From positions 113,478,735 to 113,542,734 of the forward strand of contig CM060963.1 in NCBI GenBank assembly GCA_030765045.1: a DNA stretch of 64,000 nucleotides. Direction: 5' to 3'. The DNA comes from Tenodera sinensis (Eukaryota > Arthropoda > Insecta > Mantodea > Mantidae). Below are positions 24,060 to 34,839 of the stretch, one piece after another. The notes beneath the pieces were generated by a model. It was not told the origin of the DNA, made no database searches, and saw only the letters and a list, made by a program, of their open reading frames with translations. Within the stretch, counting starts at the first letter, position 1, and each line of letters starts with the position of its first letter. Position numbers and translations under genes: made by a program.

Positions 24060-24360
24060 ACACCTTTAGGTTTCCTAAATCTTCTTCCCTAAAAATACAT
24101 TTTTAGAAAAAGTCAGACTGCGTATCTGCGAAGTATCGAGTAAATAACATGATATTTAATTACAGCAACCTCCAAAAATGTGACGCAAAGATTTTTCTAT
24201 AAAATCTCGCAACTCCAAATTGTTTTGTATGGACATTTTAAGTTGCTTACTTTCTCCAAAGGTTTAAACAATTATGGTTAAAATATCATATGCTCTAGAT
24301 ACTTGCAAGATTAATAAAATTCATATGTATCTTAAATTCTCTGCAAACTGAAGCGTTAAT
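24060..24360 (-). repeat. R1-family repeat, highly divergent piece
   Basis: On the minus strand the order GTCTGACTTTTTCTAAAAAT, AAATCTTTGCGTCAC, ATATTTTAACCATAA and AAATTCATATG-like segments follows R1, with heavy decay. Confidence 0.4.
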
Positions 24361-24766
24361 TCCAATCACATAAAACAGATTGTTACGTGCGAATAATTAA
24401 GGAATTAATTAAAAAGGAAATTGATTAAATTCTATAATACTTGTCCCAAGCAAATACAAATTATGTCACTGGAAAGCCCTGGAAGAATTACGTTCTTATA
24501 ATTTTTGTAAATGCAGTATAATAAATAGCACCCAAAAAGGCACCAAGATTTTTGTAAGATTTACGTAAAATAAAGGTACAAACGTCGTTGAAATTCCTTT
24601 ATATATTCAAATGCGGAAGGTTTAGTCCCCAGTTCTCAACATAAGATAGCGTGTATTCAACGAGTAAAAAGTTACAGCTGAGGTTCAGAAGGTTTGAAGA
24701 GACACCAAAGAGGATAGCTTTCCATAGGTTCCATTTGGGGAAGATTTAAACTTGATTCAGTGTATG
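24361..24766. other. No recognisable gene
   Basis: A+T-rich spacer. No motif seen. Confidence 0.5.
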
Positions 24767-24835
24767 CAACGGTGCTCAAGTGCAGGCAGGAAAGGGGAGG
24801 TTGAAATCACCACATTCTACTCGCTGGGACAGAAT

Positions 24836-25118
24836 CAGGCGCGGATCTAGAAATATTCGATAGTGGGGGGGGGGGCGGTTCCGGTCAACTACCACATCTT
24901 AATAATTAAATTCGTGCTAAAACATGGCTAGCTAAATATTTAACTGAAAGAAACAATGTTTAAAGGTAGTACATACCTATACCAATTTTCATAGAAATCG
25001 GTTTGTCCATTTTGGGCGATGATGAGGTAACACACATATAGCATTTATAGCAATAAAGTAGGATATGACAGGGGGGGGGGGGGCGGGCCCCCTGGCACCC
25101 CCCCTGGATCCGCGCCTG
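24836..25118. mobile_element. hAT-type MITE nested in the hAT relic
   Basis: 283 bp. Ends CAGGCGCGGATCTAG (left) and CTGGATCCGCGCCTG (right), perfect in the first 12 bp. Flanked by 8-bp near-duplicates GACAGAAT (24828-24835) and CGCAGAAT (25119-25126). The uninterrupted target is visible in the other family-1 copy at 15107-15114 (ATTCTGTC), which fixes the boundaries. Poly-G/poly-C runs lie near both ends. Confidence 0.92.
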
Positions 25119-25306
25119 CGCAGAATAACGCATTTTTCAGTGGTTACTGACTTCCAGTGGCGTACACATTCATATTCTACACCTGATTAACCCACATGAT
25201 ATTTCTGAGGATACTTTCTTAGCACGACTTTACGTTTCGCAATCTTAAATATTTGGTGCAAAAGATGAAGTGCACAGTTCCAAAAGATAAGCAAGATGAT
25301 TGTTAC

Positions 25307-25823
25307 TTATCTTGCTGCCATTTCACTTCTAATATAGTTAATTTGTGAAAATGTCTGTTCGCAGATATAAGTGGAGCCGAAGATTGCCATTAAAATAGAT
25401 GCAAACAAACGTAATCTTGGATATTCACTGCAGGGCAAAGACTTAAATATTTCCCATCCTTCATTCTCAAAACATTTTAAGGTCATGCAATGCAAGTAAT
25501 TCCAGTATCTCGTGTGGAGTCTCACTACGTGGAAACTTCAGAGGAGTGCAAAATAGTTGGATTTCGGTTTCAAATGTTTTTAGGTATTCACACTGTGAAG
25601 AGAATATGTCATAGAATTGTTTCAAAATTTCGATGTATTTTTCCAGGGGAATAACGCTTATCGTGAACACTGAACGTAAAAAAGGGAAATGGTATGAATC
25701 TGCAGCTACAGTCTTACAAATCGGGCACATAACTTTATCGTCTTCATTTCGAATACAAAAATATTGATCCTCCCATTCAATGTGGAACCTATACCCTTTT
25801 GACACTGTACTACTGCGTGCCAT
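25307..25823 (-). pseudogene. hAT transposase remnant (GTF2IRD2-like lineage)
   Basis: Two overlapping open frames. From 25823 the frame reads MARSSTVSKG, FHIEWEDQYFCI and MCPICKTVA, half of an N-terminal BED-like zinc finger. A deletion junction near SYHFPFLRSVF leads into PLEKYIEILKQFYDIF and KFPRSETPHEIL. After a frameshift at about 25490-25510 the other frame reads GWEIFKSLPCSEYPRLRLFA, then FGSTYICEQTFSQINYIRSE, the hAT C-terminal dimerisation motif. The RNase H-like catalytic core is absent. The same deletion is present in the copy at 14295. Confidence 0.82.
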
Positions 25824-25954
25824 CCGCCTCTGACTACTATGTCTCTCGATACCTTGGTCAGTGGTGGGGGGAAACTAACGTGTAGGGAAGTGAGCGTGTA
25901 CTACAGGGTTGAGCAACCCTGGTGCATAGAAATTGCGAAGGCTGCCAGTTATGC

Positions 25955-26200
25955 AAGTCATCCAGAGTAAATAGGACTTCATGGGCTATAGCCAGAAAAT
26001 TCACGACATTTAATTTCCCATAAAAGTATCACAAACATATGGCATTTTAATCAAAATCGTTAGAGCCATTTTCAAGGAAATAAAATTTTCGAAAATTTTT
26101 CCATTTAAAGGGTAGTTTAGAGTGGAGCATCCTTTCAACTTTGGTTTTTAACCAACTTTTCGTTATCCAGTTATGCTGTCCTCTGACTGACACACGCACG

Positions 26201-26254
<54 letters not shown>

Positions 26255-26391
26255 CACACACGGACCTTTTTCTAAAAATGTTTTTTTGGATTCAGGGGCC
26301 CTCAAAACATATCTCCGATGAAATCTCGACATCGAATTTTTGGGTGGAATACAATGCTTCCTCTACTTTACTATACGTAACAGAGAAAATA
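25955..26391 (+). repeat. R1-family repeat, copy e (3' half)
   Basis: From GTCATCCAGAGTAAATAGG to CAGAGAAAATATT. Contains an expanded CA/CG microsatellite (26191-26262) at the position of R1's short CA tract. Confidence 0.85.
26191..26262. repeat. (CA)n/(CG)n microsatellite
   Basis: Expansion of the internal CA tract of R1 copy e. Confidence 0.95.
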
Positions 26392-27344
26392 TTAAACAAC
26401 AAAACGTAGAAAAGGTCGTCTGAATGTAACATGTCAGAGGTTTTACAGATGAGTCACGAAATAAGTGGTTTTATAAAGTCTTTCGTCTTCTGGTTGCTAA
26501 TGAAAAATGTTTAATCGAGCGCATAAAAGGCACAGGATAATACGTTCGAATTCTGATTTAGTAAAGACGTCTTACTAAAATGTTATTCATAATTTTTCCC
26601 ATGTCTTCCAGATGAATATTAAGTAGCTTAAGTGCATTAGACTTTCAAGCTTGCTTATTTATTCATTGCTTACTTTTATTCATAATTTCATATGATCCGT
26701 TTGTGGATTGTTATACAGTTTTCGACGTGGTACTAAGAAATAAATTAGGAATATAATGAAACAAATGGCAATTCCGGCATACCTAATATAGTAGTTCGAA
26801 ATGTGTACTAAAATGCGAGTATAAATATTCAAACTCATTAAAAGCGCAGCTCTAAGAAATTAAGAAAGCCCTAAGTCAAGACATATTATCATCAGTGCTA
26901 TTTAATAAGCATATACTTTGACAAAGTCATAAAAGAGTGGCATCTTCAGACAAAAAGTAATCAAGTGACAATTACTTGTATTCCAAATATTCATTTATAT
27001 GTGGATGACTGAGTGAAATTGCGAGGTCAGAAGAGGAAATGCACTTATCAGTAGTCATATTAAGTATACCAAACCGATAATAAAAACTCAGAATTTACGC
27101 ACATCTGCAAACAAAACAAAAATAATGGCGTTCGCTGACAATGAATTTGTTAAGATATAAAATTGTAATCAATAATACTACTATCGCACAACTAAACACA
27201 TTTAATTATTTAGGACCTACTACTACACTCGGAGAAAAAACAGATTTACAAATACGATTAAACAATAAGCAAATGTGATCTACTGTAAGCATAAATTTAA
27301 ATACAAAGTCAAGGAAAGAGAGAGAGATGACGTTTATTAGGCGA
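26392..27344. other. No recognisable gene
   Basis: A+T-rich. Nothing assignable. Confidence 0.5.
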
Positions 27345-28105
27345 TGATACCAACGGAAAGGAACGGAGAGGAGAGGAGACGAAAGGAGAGGAGAGAACAG
27401 GAGAGAAAAGGAGAGAAGACAGAAGAGGACATGAGAGGACAGTAGAAGACAGGAAAGGAAAACAAAGTACAGGACAGGAGAGAAAAGGAGAGGAAAGGAA
27501 AGGAGAGGACATGAGTGGAAAGGAGAGGGCAGGAACTGGAAAGGAGAGGACAGGAGACGACATGACAGGAGAGCACAGGCGAGGAAAAGCGAGGAAAGAA
27601 GAGGAAAGGAGAGACAAGAGAGGATGGAAGAAGACAGAAGAGGATGGGAGAGGAAAGGAGAGGAAAGGGGAGAAAAGGAGAGGAGAGGACAGGAGCGGAC
27701 AGGAAAGGAAAGCAGAGGACAGGACAGGAGGGAAAAGGAGAGGAGAGGATAGGAAAGGAAAGCAGAGGACAGGACAGGACAGGAGAAAAAAGGAGAGGAA
27801 AGAAGAGGACAGGAGTGGAAAGGAGAGGACAGGAGTGGAAAGGAGAGGACAGGAGTAGACATGAGAGGACAGGAGAAGACAGGAGAGGACGGGAGAGGAC
27901 AGGAGATGACAGGAGAAAAGAAGAGAGCACAGAAGAGGAGAGAAGAAGACAGGAGAGGAGAGAAAAGGAGAAAAGAGGAGGGGACAGGAGAGGAAAGGAG
28001 AGGTCAGTAGAAAAGAGGACAGAAGAGGACAGGAGAGGAAAGGACAGGAGCGGAAAGGAGGGGACAGGAGAGGAGAGGAAAGGAAATGAAATAAAAGAAA
28101 GTTAA
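27345..28105. repeat. Purine-rich minisatellite (AGGAGAGGACA-like)
   Basis: About 760 bp of 5-bp-based units (AGGAG, AGGAC, AGGAA, AAGGA). Nearly all purine on the plus strand, with C as the only common interruption. Open frames on both strands (Gly/Glu/Arg/Lys-rich and Ser/Leu/Pro/Cys-rich) are repeat artefacts. Confidence 0.95.
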
Positions 28106-29000
28106 GGGGGAAAAACAGAAGAAAACATGGTGTAAACAGCGATATTACTTAAAAACGTGTTTTTATACATATACGCCCTTTAACCGCTATGGTTTTCAAT
28201 GTCCCAGTTTATAATGGGCGTGAAAGGCCGCTTAATTCAGAGGCCTCTTTATCAGTCTATCAGGCTTGAGGTGCTGTAAATCTACAACACGGGACCACCA
28301 GCTTTACTTTCCTTCCGAAGAAAGTCATGCTAAGGACTTTGGCGCCTCAACCCCCCCCCCCCCCAAAAAAAAAATTCATCGCCCTTCGCCGGGTTTGAAC
28401 TCGCGACCTTGGAGAGTGTGTTCCCAAGAGCTATTGGGAGATATACTAGAATTAATAAAAAAAAGACACAAAAGTTAATATTTTTAGAGTACCTACATAA
28501 GAAAAATTGGAAACAATTGAAAAGGACATTTACAGCGGAAGGAATCTCAAGAATCCCAAGAAATATTTTAGAGTGCAATCCAATCCAACTGGGAAAAGAA
28601 GAGTAGAGTACTATATTTGAGGTGGTCTCAGGATTTTCTTCACGAGATCGGAATTGTTTACTGATGGAGTAAACCAGATATGGGGAAACCCTGTATTACA
28701 TCCAGGAGGGAGGGCTATTTTTGGGATACTGTGACGTAATGCAGATAGCTCTCCAGCAGTGGCGTAATGAGATTCTTAATTTTATAAGCTACAAATGCAT
28801 TTTTATTAAAATGCAGCGTATGTATTAGATGACAAAAAAGTCAGTACTTTATTCCTTATAAGTCATCCAATAAAGATTTGAAACTCAAAATATCCGCTAT
28901 CCCTTTTATTAAATTGAAGGAATAAATATAATACAGCTTGCAAACATCCAGAACAAATGAACAAAATATACTGAATGCTTACAGCTTTAACAGTGAATAA
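28106..29000. other. No gene; possible SINE relic at 28345-28440
   Basis: On the minus strand GCGAGTTCAAACCCGGCG is B-box-like and is followed by an A/C-homopolymer. The rest has no assignable feature. Confidence 0.4.
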
Positions 29001-29006
29001 ATATAA

Positions 29007-29250
29007 TGCCCGCCTCGGTAGCGTGATTGTTAGCGTGTCTGCCTCACGTTCAAGAGGTCGTGAGTTCGAATCTCGCTTAGGGTAAGTTATCCGGGTAAGG
29101 TTTTTTTTCGAGGTTTGCCCTACCCTGAGAAGACGAATGTCGGGTAACTTAAAAGCTCCATGAACCTCGGGCTCATTTGAGCATCATTTCACCCATTTCA
29201 TTTCATTCATTCGTCCGATATGACAAAATGTTGGAGGGCGTTAATAAAAA
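29007..29250 (+). mobile_element. tRNA-headed SINE, family C
   Basis: A-box-like TAGCGTGATTGTTAGCGTG and B-box GTGAGTTCGAATCTC, 35-40 bp apart. A unique body follows (AAGACGAATGTCGGGTAACT, ATTTCATTTCATTCATTCG), ending in GTTAATAAAA and a long A run. The complete head, body and tail make this the best preserved SINE in the window. Confidence 0.8.
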
Positions 29251-29253
29251 AAA

Positions 29254-29312
<59 letters not shown>
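29250..29312. repeat. Poly(A), (TA)n and (AAT)n tail
   Basis: Mixed microsatellite that probably grew from the SINE family C tail. Confidence 0.9.
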
Positions 29313-29313
<1 letters not shown>

Positions 29314-29810
29314 AAAATAACCTTACATTGACGTTGACTTATCATTTGTTCCAGGAGTACTATCCCATGCTTTTCTGTATTAGTTTGTAGAAAATATACA
29401 CCCTAAGAGCCCCCCCCCCCCCAAAAAAAAGAGAGCAGACTGGAGGAATATATTGGTCGAAGTCCATGTCGTTTCCGCGGCCGATTTATAATGGTGTCAA
29501 GGAAGCGTGTCTTTTGAGTCGTTCTGTTGTCATTTCTCATATTGAGTCTCAACTATTCAATGTAAACGGATAGCCGAGTGGTTGGACTTACACAAATATA
29601 CGCTTCCAGATACTGCTCTCTCTCTTTTTTTTTTTTTCTTTCTTTTTGTCTTAGGGTGTATATTAAAGGATTCGTTTATTAATTAAAGAAGTGCATCAAA
29701 CTGTGTTTGGAAGATCACTAGCTATGTTGAAATATGATTTGAATGGTACGTAAATTATTTTCTTGTCTATTTGTATATAAATTTGTTTTATTATTTTTAT
29801 GCTCCATTTA
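29313..29810. other. No recognisable gene
   Basis: Includes a tRNA-like fragment (GGATAGCCGAGTGGTTGG at about 29568) without the rest of a tRNA, and a C/A homopolymer pair at 29410-29428. Confidence 0.45.
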
Positions 29811-30577
29811 CGAAGGTTAGAAAGAAATAAGTGGGGATATATAAATATTATGTGAACTACTTATTGTACAATCATGATAATTTCTACCATATGTTGCATC
29901 CGTTGCCGGATATGGAGGTCGCAGGATATCAGCAGCGGTGCCCTGTTTGTTGATGTCTGCAACAGAGAGCCCCCTATAGCTCTAAGTATAGCCTCTCTGG
30001 TGCGGAAACGTATCCCTCGCAGTGGTTCCTTCATCTTGGGGAACAGATGAAAGTCACACGGGCTCATGTCTACCCCATCGTACAAACAGGTTCCGCAGAG
30101 CTACTGCATTGTGACAACGGGCGTTGTCCTGCAAAACAATGTGTATAAGTTCGGTCGTTTCCTGGGCAGTGCTGTGATCAAGATGATGTCCATGTGCAGA
30201 AAAGATTGAATCAATTCAATGACGCTGTTTACGATCCCATATCGACCTCCACCTAATTCCTGATGCACACTATCACTACCTGCACGAATAGCTGCAATTC
30301 AACGTGCCACAGTCCGATACGGCATTGCCTCATTCCTAAATGCCTCACGTAGCACAAAGTATCATTCCCTGGCATTTTTTATCTTTATCCATTTCGAACT
30401 TGGTAAATATCCCCTATCACTCCTATCCACCACTCCTATCACTGCAACACATATATTAACGCCGCCACTCGAGTTGTATAGCACCATCAACCGTTTACAT
30501 GTTGCCAACCGCAGCTGGAACAAAAATCCCTGCGCAGAGATAAAACAGTGTTGCCACTTATTTCTTTCCAGCCCTCG
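29811..30577 (-). mobile_element. Internally deleted mariner element, second family
   Basis: Inverted ends CGAAGGTTAGAAAGAAATAA (left) and the complement of TTATTTCTTTCCAGCCCTCG (right), flanked by TA (29809-29810 and 30578-30579). At 767 bp much of the transposase is missing. TIRs differ clearly from the 22870 mariner. Confidence 0.88.
29861..30085 (-). pseudogene. mariner transposase C-terminal remnant
   Basis: Open frame reading DMSPCDFHLFPKMKEPLRGI, the region around the third catalytic Asp of mariner transposases, then RFRTREAILRAIGGSLLQ. Upstream on the same strand HIVLQDNARCHNAVALRNL-like codons (second Asp region) appear in another frame. The N-terminal DNA-binding part is absent or unrecognisable. 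Confidence 0.82.
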
Positions 30578-30679
30578 TATGCCACCTTTAGTACCGAAGT
30601 AACCTCATGGAACAATAGTTCAACAGCAATGGTGTTCACTCGGTTAACGGTAGTTTTGAACTTTGGGTCCCTATTACTT

Positions 30680-30808
30680 TGGATTAACTCTAGGGAGGAT
30701 AGATTATAATCTGAGTTAAAGAAAATTTCCCAACCTCCAGACCAGGAATCGAACCCGGGACTCCTTGCACAGCAGGCAGATGCTCTACCGACTGAGCTAC
30801 GGGGCCAG
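30680..30808 (-). mobile_element. tRNA-headed SINE, family A
   Basis: Minus strand: GCCCCGTAGCTCAGTCGGTA (A-box), CCCGGGTTCGATTCCTGG (B-box), then GGAGGTTGGGAAATTTTC and CAGATTATAATC. The tRNA-like part is well preserved, but the body continues past a tRNA end without a terminator, so I call a SINE rather than a tRNA gene. Confidence 0.7.
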
Positions 30809-30837
30809 CCAAATATGTTTTAGATAAGGGTTATAAA

Positions 30838-31275
30838 CTCGTATACGAATTTTCCGAAACTGCCACAAATAACAAGGAATATCTCCGAAATGGTTCACCC
30901 TACAAAAAATTCATTTAGACATAAATTGTGTGGTGCTTTAGCAAGATCTACATCTTTTGTACAAGATTTTGTCAATCTCTTACGGTTTACGAGTTATTCA
31001 AGTCATCCACAGTAAACAGAACTGCATAGGCTATAGTCATAAAATTCAAAATATACATTTCATTTGTCATAAATATATCTTAAACATGTCATTTTAACCA
31101 ATACGTTAGAGTCATTTTCAAGAAGATCAAAATTTTCGAAAAATTTCCAATGTAAAGAGTAGTTTAGGGTAGAGTTATTTTCTTCAAAATCTTCGTGTCG
31201 CATCTTTGAAAGACGTTAAACTCAAATACTAACTTTGGTTTTTAACCGGCTTTTCGTTTTTGAGCTATGCTGCAC
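30838..31275 (+). repeat. R1-family repeat, copy f (middle part)
   Basis: From TTTTCCGAAACTGCCACAAA to TTTTTGAGCTATGCTGCAC. Both ends are missing. Confidence 0.85.
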
Positions 31276-32878
31276 CGAGGTCAACTTTTTGTAGTCGCGC
31301 TTTGCACCTTGCACCGGTGCATGCACACTTAGAGGTCCTGTCGTAGCCTATAGTGACACTGGTGTGTTCTATTCCACTGTGTAAAATAACTTTCATTTTC
31401 TTCTTGTGTTATTCAGAAATTAAAATGACTATTGCTATTCGCGTAAGCAAGCACCTCTTATTCAACATAGGAAGCAATAATACAAATATACTTATCGTTG
31501 CAACTTTATTAAGTTGTTGTGTTCTTTATTATTTCAATGATATACAAGTATTTATTTCTTTTTATCGTCTAGTATGCTCAGTTTAAGGCAACTTATATTT
31601 GGGAGAAGCTGAATTTTATAATTAATTACTCTCCTCCTCTCTCTCTCTCTCTCTCTCCCTCCCTCCCTGTGTTTGCGTGGGTGGATGTTTACGTACCTTC
31701 ATCTTTGTATGCTATGATGCGTGAAAGAGCCCATTCTGCCCTAAATGTCCCACCAACTTTCGTGGAATGCACCTTGCAATTTCGTACACCAGTGTTCCAC
31801 CGCTGGGTTAGATGGCTGCTTGTCTGTTGCATAAAACAAACGAGAAGGGGAGGGCTGGAGGTCACTTGACACGCGGGATCAAGAATGCTCATATTTGGAC
31901 TAAACCATGATGATCAGCAATGCCCAACCTTGGCTCTTATGTACATGATGTCATCTTGTCGCTCAACTCCATCTTAATTTTGTGTATGAAGCATTTTCCT
32001 TTCACTCACTCAGGTAACCAAGCATTAGAGAGGTTTGTTTTCGAGCTTCATGGCGAGAATTAGGAAGGCATAAATGCGCCCTCCCTTCTTTCGCATAAGG
32101 TTAGGTATTGATGACGATGATGAAGATGGTGGCGGTGGCGGTGGTGGTGGTGGTTGCGGTGGTGGTGGCGGTGTGGCGGCGGCGATTATGATGATAGTAC
32201 TTCAGACTTCCGCGTTCATTTCTTAATTTTATAATAACTTGACACGATCCTTTGGGCATTAAGCTTACTTATAACGGAGGGAAAGGTGGGGGAGAGCATA
32301 AGAGTATGTGTGTGTTGAATAAGGTCGTTTATAACTTGGAGGAAATTTTCAGTTTCAAAAGTCTACAATATTGTCAACGGTTCATAACAATCTTCTTCCT
32401 GTGTTTAACATTACTGAACATTAAATATACTATATAATGTAATTTACATGGTATAATAATAGAATGAACACTTAGTATTAAAGACGACATATTACTTTTG
32501 TATAAATTAAGATATTTGTGTGAATCTGTTATTTTTCATCAGCATTGCTATAAAAAGCTTATATAACAATACAGAAAAATGAAATCTCTGTCAGGTCGGC
32601 CTATTGGGTCACGGCCTACCACACTGCTGCTTCATTCTCTGCCTCCATCCACATAAGATATGAGCAGTGTAGTGGATGGTGCATGGTCAGCAAGATTCCT
32701 TATCTCACTACCTAGGCACGGTTTCTGAGTCCGATTCCCTCTTTTTAATAATTCATTGGTCTTCAAGGATCTCAGCAGACCATTTATCATGGGGGGGAAT
32801 TCCAAGCCGGAACCGAAAATCAAAATCGGATTCCCTCCCACCCAGCAACGCTGCTGAGCAAATATAACATACACGTAA
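31276..32878. other. No recognisable gene; GGT-rich tract
   Basis: Contains a (CT)n run at 31629-31660 and a GGT/GGC-rich tract at 32123-32190. No gene motif. Confidence 0.5.
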
Positions 32879-33458
32879 TGTGACGGCAGCAGTGGCAGTA
32901 CGTCAGAGACCCTCAATGTCACCTTACATCTCTGTGCGACTTGTAAATACATGACCGACAACAATGAGTGCGTTTCCAGAACGTTTGCGAAACTTCGACT
33001 GCTGGCTTGATTGTGAAAAGTTCGAGAAAAGGTGAATTTCGAGAAAAATCCGTGCTATATCATTCTCGCGTATATAACCGAGTCAAGACGGCGAGAATGT
33101 GAGTAGTTCTTGTGATGGAGCCGTGAGTGTTGAACGAGACAACTGTTAGCAGTGTATGTGTGTGCATATAGTATTCGTGGAGGGAAATGTGTGTGTCAGT
33201 TTTGGGACATTTAATCATCGCGTCGGAGTTTTTTGTTGAGATACTCAGCATTAGTGAGTGATCGTTGGAAGCAGTTTGTGAGACAGAGAGACAGTGAACT
33301 GCGTCTCAAGGTTACGATAAGACAGAACAGCTTTGATTTGCAACGTCATGACAAACTACAAATTGTGTTAACGATAAAACAACTGCGTTTTTGGGCTTCA
33401 GTTTTAGAAGAGAAAATAAAGTGACACTAAAAGGGACTGGACTTTGCCATTTGTCAGT
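32879..33458 (+). mobile_element. LTR with following PBS (copy 2)
   Basis: 580 bp, begins TGTGAC and ends TGTCAGT (TGTCACA in copy 3). TATATAA at 33071-33077, AATAAA at 33415-33420, PBS from 33460. Two TTCGAGAA boxes (33021-33028 and 33038-33045) and a heat-shock-like array lie upstream of TATA. No gag or pol follows, so the internal region has been lost or diverged beyond recognition. Confidence 0.85.
32974..32996 (+). promoter_or_regulatory. Heat-shock-element-like array in LTR copy 2
   Basis: TTC-CA-GAA-CG-TTT-GC-GAA-AC-TTC: five alternating units with one mismatch (TTT for TTC), 75 bp before the TATA box. Heat-shock factor recognises alternating nGAAn/nTTCn units. Function here is inferred. 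Confidence 0.55.
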
Positions 33459-33459
33459 C

Positions 33460-33478
33460 TGATGTCAGGAGTGGGATT
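33460..33478 (+). other. Primer-binding site (tRNA-Leu-like)
   Basis: TGATGTCAGGAGTGGGATT directly after the LTR. One change from the TGGTGTCAGGAGTGGGAT form, which is complementary to a leucine tRNA 3' end. Confidence 0.75.
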
Positions 33479-33479
33479 T

Positions 33480-34487
33480 GTCACATTGTCATTTCGTTGC
33501 AATAATAATTAAAAATATAAAAATCACTATCTCATGTTGTGCAATAGCTAAAGAAAAATTTATTACCACAAGCCCCTAAGTTTTCAATAGATGCGAGGTA
33601 AAAGAGAAAAGGGAGAGGCAAAGAAAAAAAAGTGCATAAATAGACTACCCAAGTAACGCTGCAGGTTATGCTGCGTTGATTACTGATTATTAATCTATGT
33701 TAGTTGTTATGCGGTATCTACTAGAAACACCCAGGAAGAAAATGACATCTATTGTTAAGTTTTAGATGATCAATACACAGCGCACTGCTGTGAAAGGTGA
33801 ATGACCCCTCACTAGTGTACTGCAGGTACGTATAAGGGTTAGGGGATCATAGGGAACAACACAAATATCCTCTAGGGGTGAGTGTACATGCAGTGTGGGA
33901 AAAGACAATTTGACAATGTGTCATTATATACTAATTGAGCTGCTAAGTTAACGGAATAAGCAGAGTTGAATGTTAATTACTTGTTGGAGCGGATTTTTCA
34001 TGCTTACAAATTAAAAAGTAAAGTTCGTGAATGAAAATAATGCTTCTCTTCAATTACTCTTATGCCGTTTGTCTAGCTTTTAAAGCTTTTTATGTGAAAA
34101 AATATATTGTAAGAAAATACTTTGGTTAACTGTCTGTTATGTAAAATACCAGTTTTTGCATCATAGTCATGAACATTCTGGTATAAAAATAATTATTTGT
34201 TTAATTCAACTTGAAGTTATTTTATTAGCAGAACTCGCAGTTGCTCTTATCTCGTTTTCTAGTAGTCTTTTCCTCTGTTTTTCTTCTTCGTTTATCTTAA
34301 TTTCTTACCTTCTGATATGTGAAGATAGCTACACATTATCTACGTATTTATAATGCACGCGACTTCAGTGACAATAGCAATCATACTGAATATTGAAATC
34401 GTTTAGTTATAAATCAAGAAGAAATGTAGGAATTCGTAGGAAGTGATAAATCAATTTTTGAATTTTAATTCCCAAATGACAATGAGG
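33480..34487. other. No recognisable gene
   Basis: No retroelement coding follows the PBS. A+T-rich sequence without motifs. Confidence 0.5.
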
Positions 34488-34488
34488 A

Positions 34489-34518
<30 letters not shown>
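34488..34518. repeat. (GAT)n microsatellite
   Basis: About ten GAT units. Confidence 0.9.
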
Positions 34519-34519
<1 letters not shown>

Positions 34520-34574
34520 GTTCCCTATCTACTTTTCCCTACTTTCCATCCTCTGTTAATATATGCTTAAAGTG

Positions 34575-34822
<248 letters not shown>

Positions 34823-34839
34823 CAAAGAAGCTTCCGTAT

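Larger units (their letters stand above)
24767..25921 (-). mobile_element. Internally deleted hAT element, family 1, copy 2
   Basis: Ends: on the minus strand CAGGGTTGCTCAACCC (from 25921) and TTGAGCACCGTTG (to 24767). Homologous along its length to 14295-15175. It contains a separate insertion (24836-25118). Without that insertion and its duplication it is about 864 bp, close to the other copy (881 bp). Flanking 8-mers are only partly alike. Confidence 0.85.

Noticed and set aside
27206..28105. Ser/Leu/Pro/Cys-rich and Gly/Glu/Arg-rich open frames of 100-218 codons
   Set aside because: By-products of the purine-rich minisatellite, open in overlapping frames of both strands.
29568..29600. 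Serine/leucine-tRNA-like GGATAGCCGAGTGGTTGG
   Set aside because: Only a 5' fragment. No B-box or acceptor partner follows.
30735..30808. Possible functional tRNA gene on the minus strand
   Set aside because: A- and B-boxes are good, but the sequence continues into a SINE body shared with 2150-2290, lacks a terminator, and I could not close a convincing acceptor stem.
33480..34487. Internal gag/pol region expected after the LTR and PBS at 32879-33478
   Set aside because: Looked for gag, protease and RT motifs in all frames and found none. The LTR is a relic without its internal part here.
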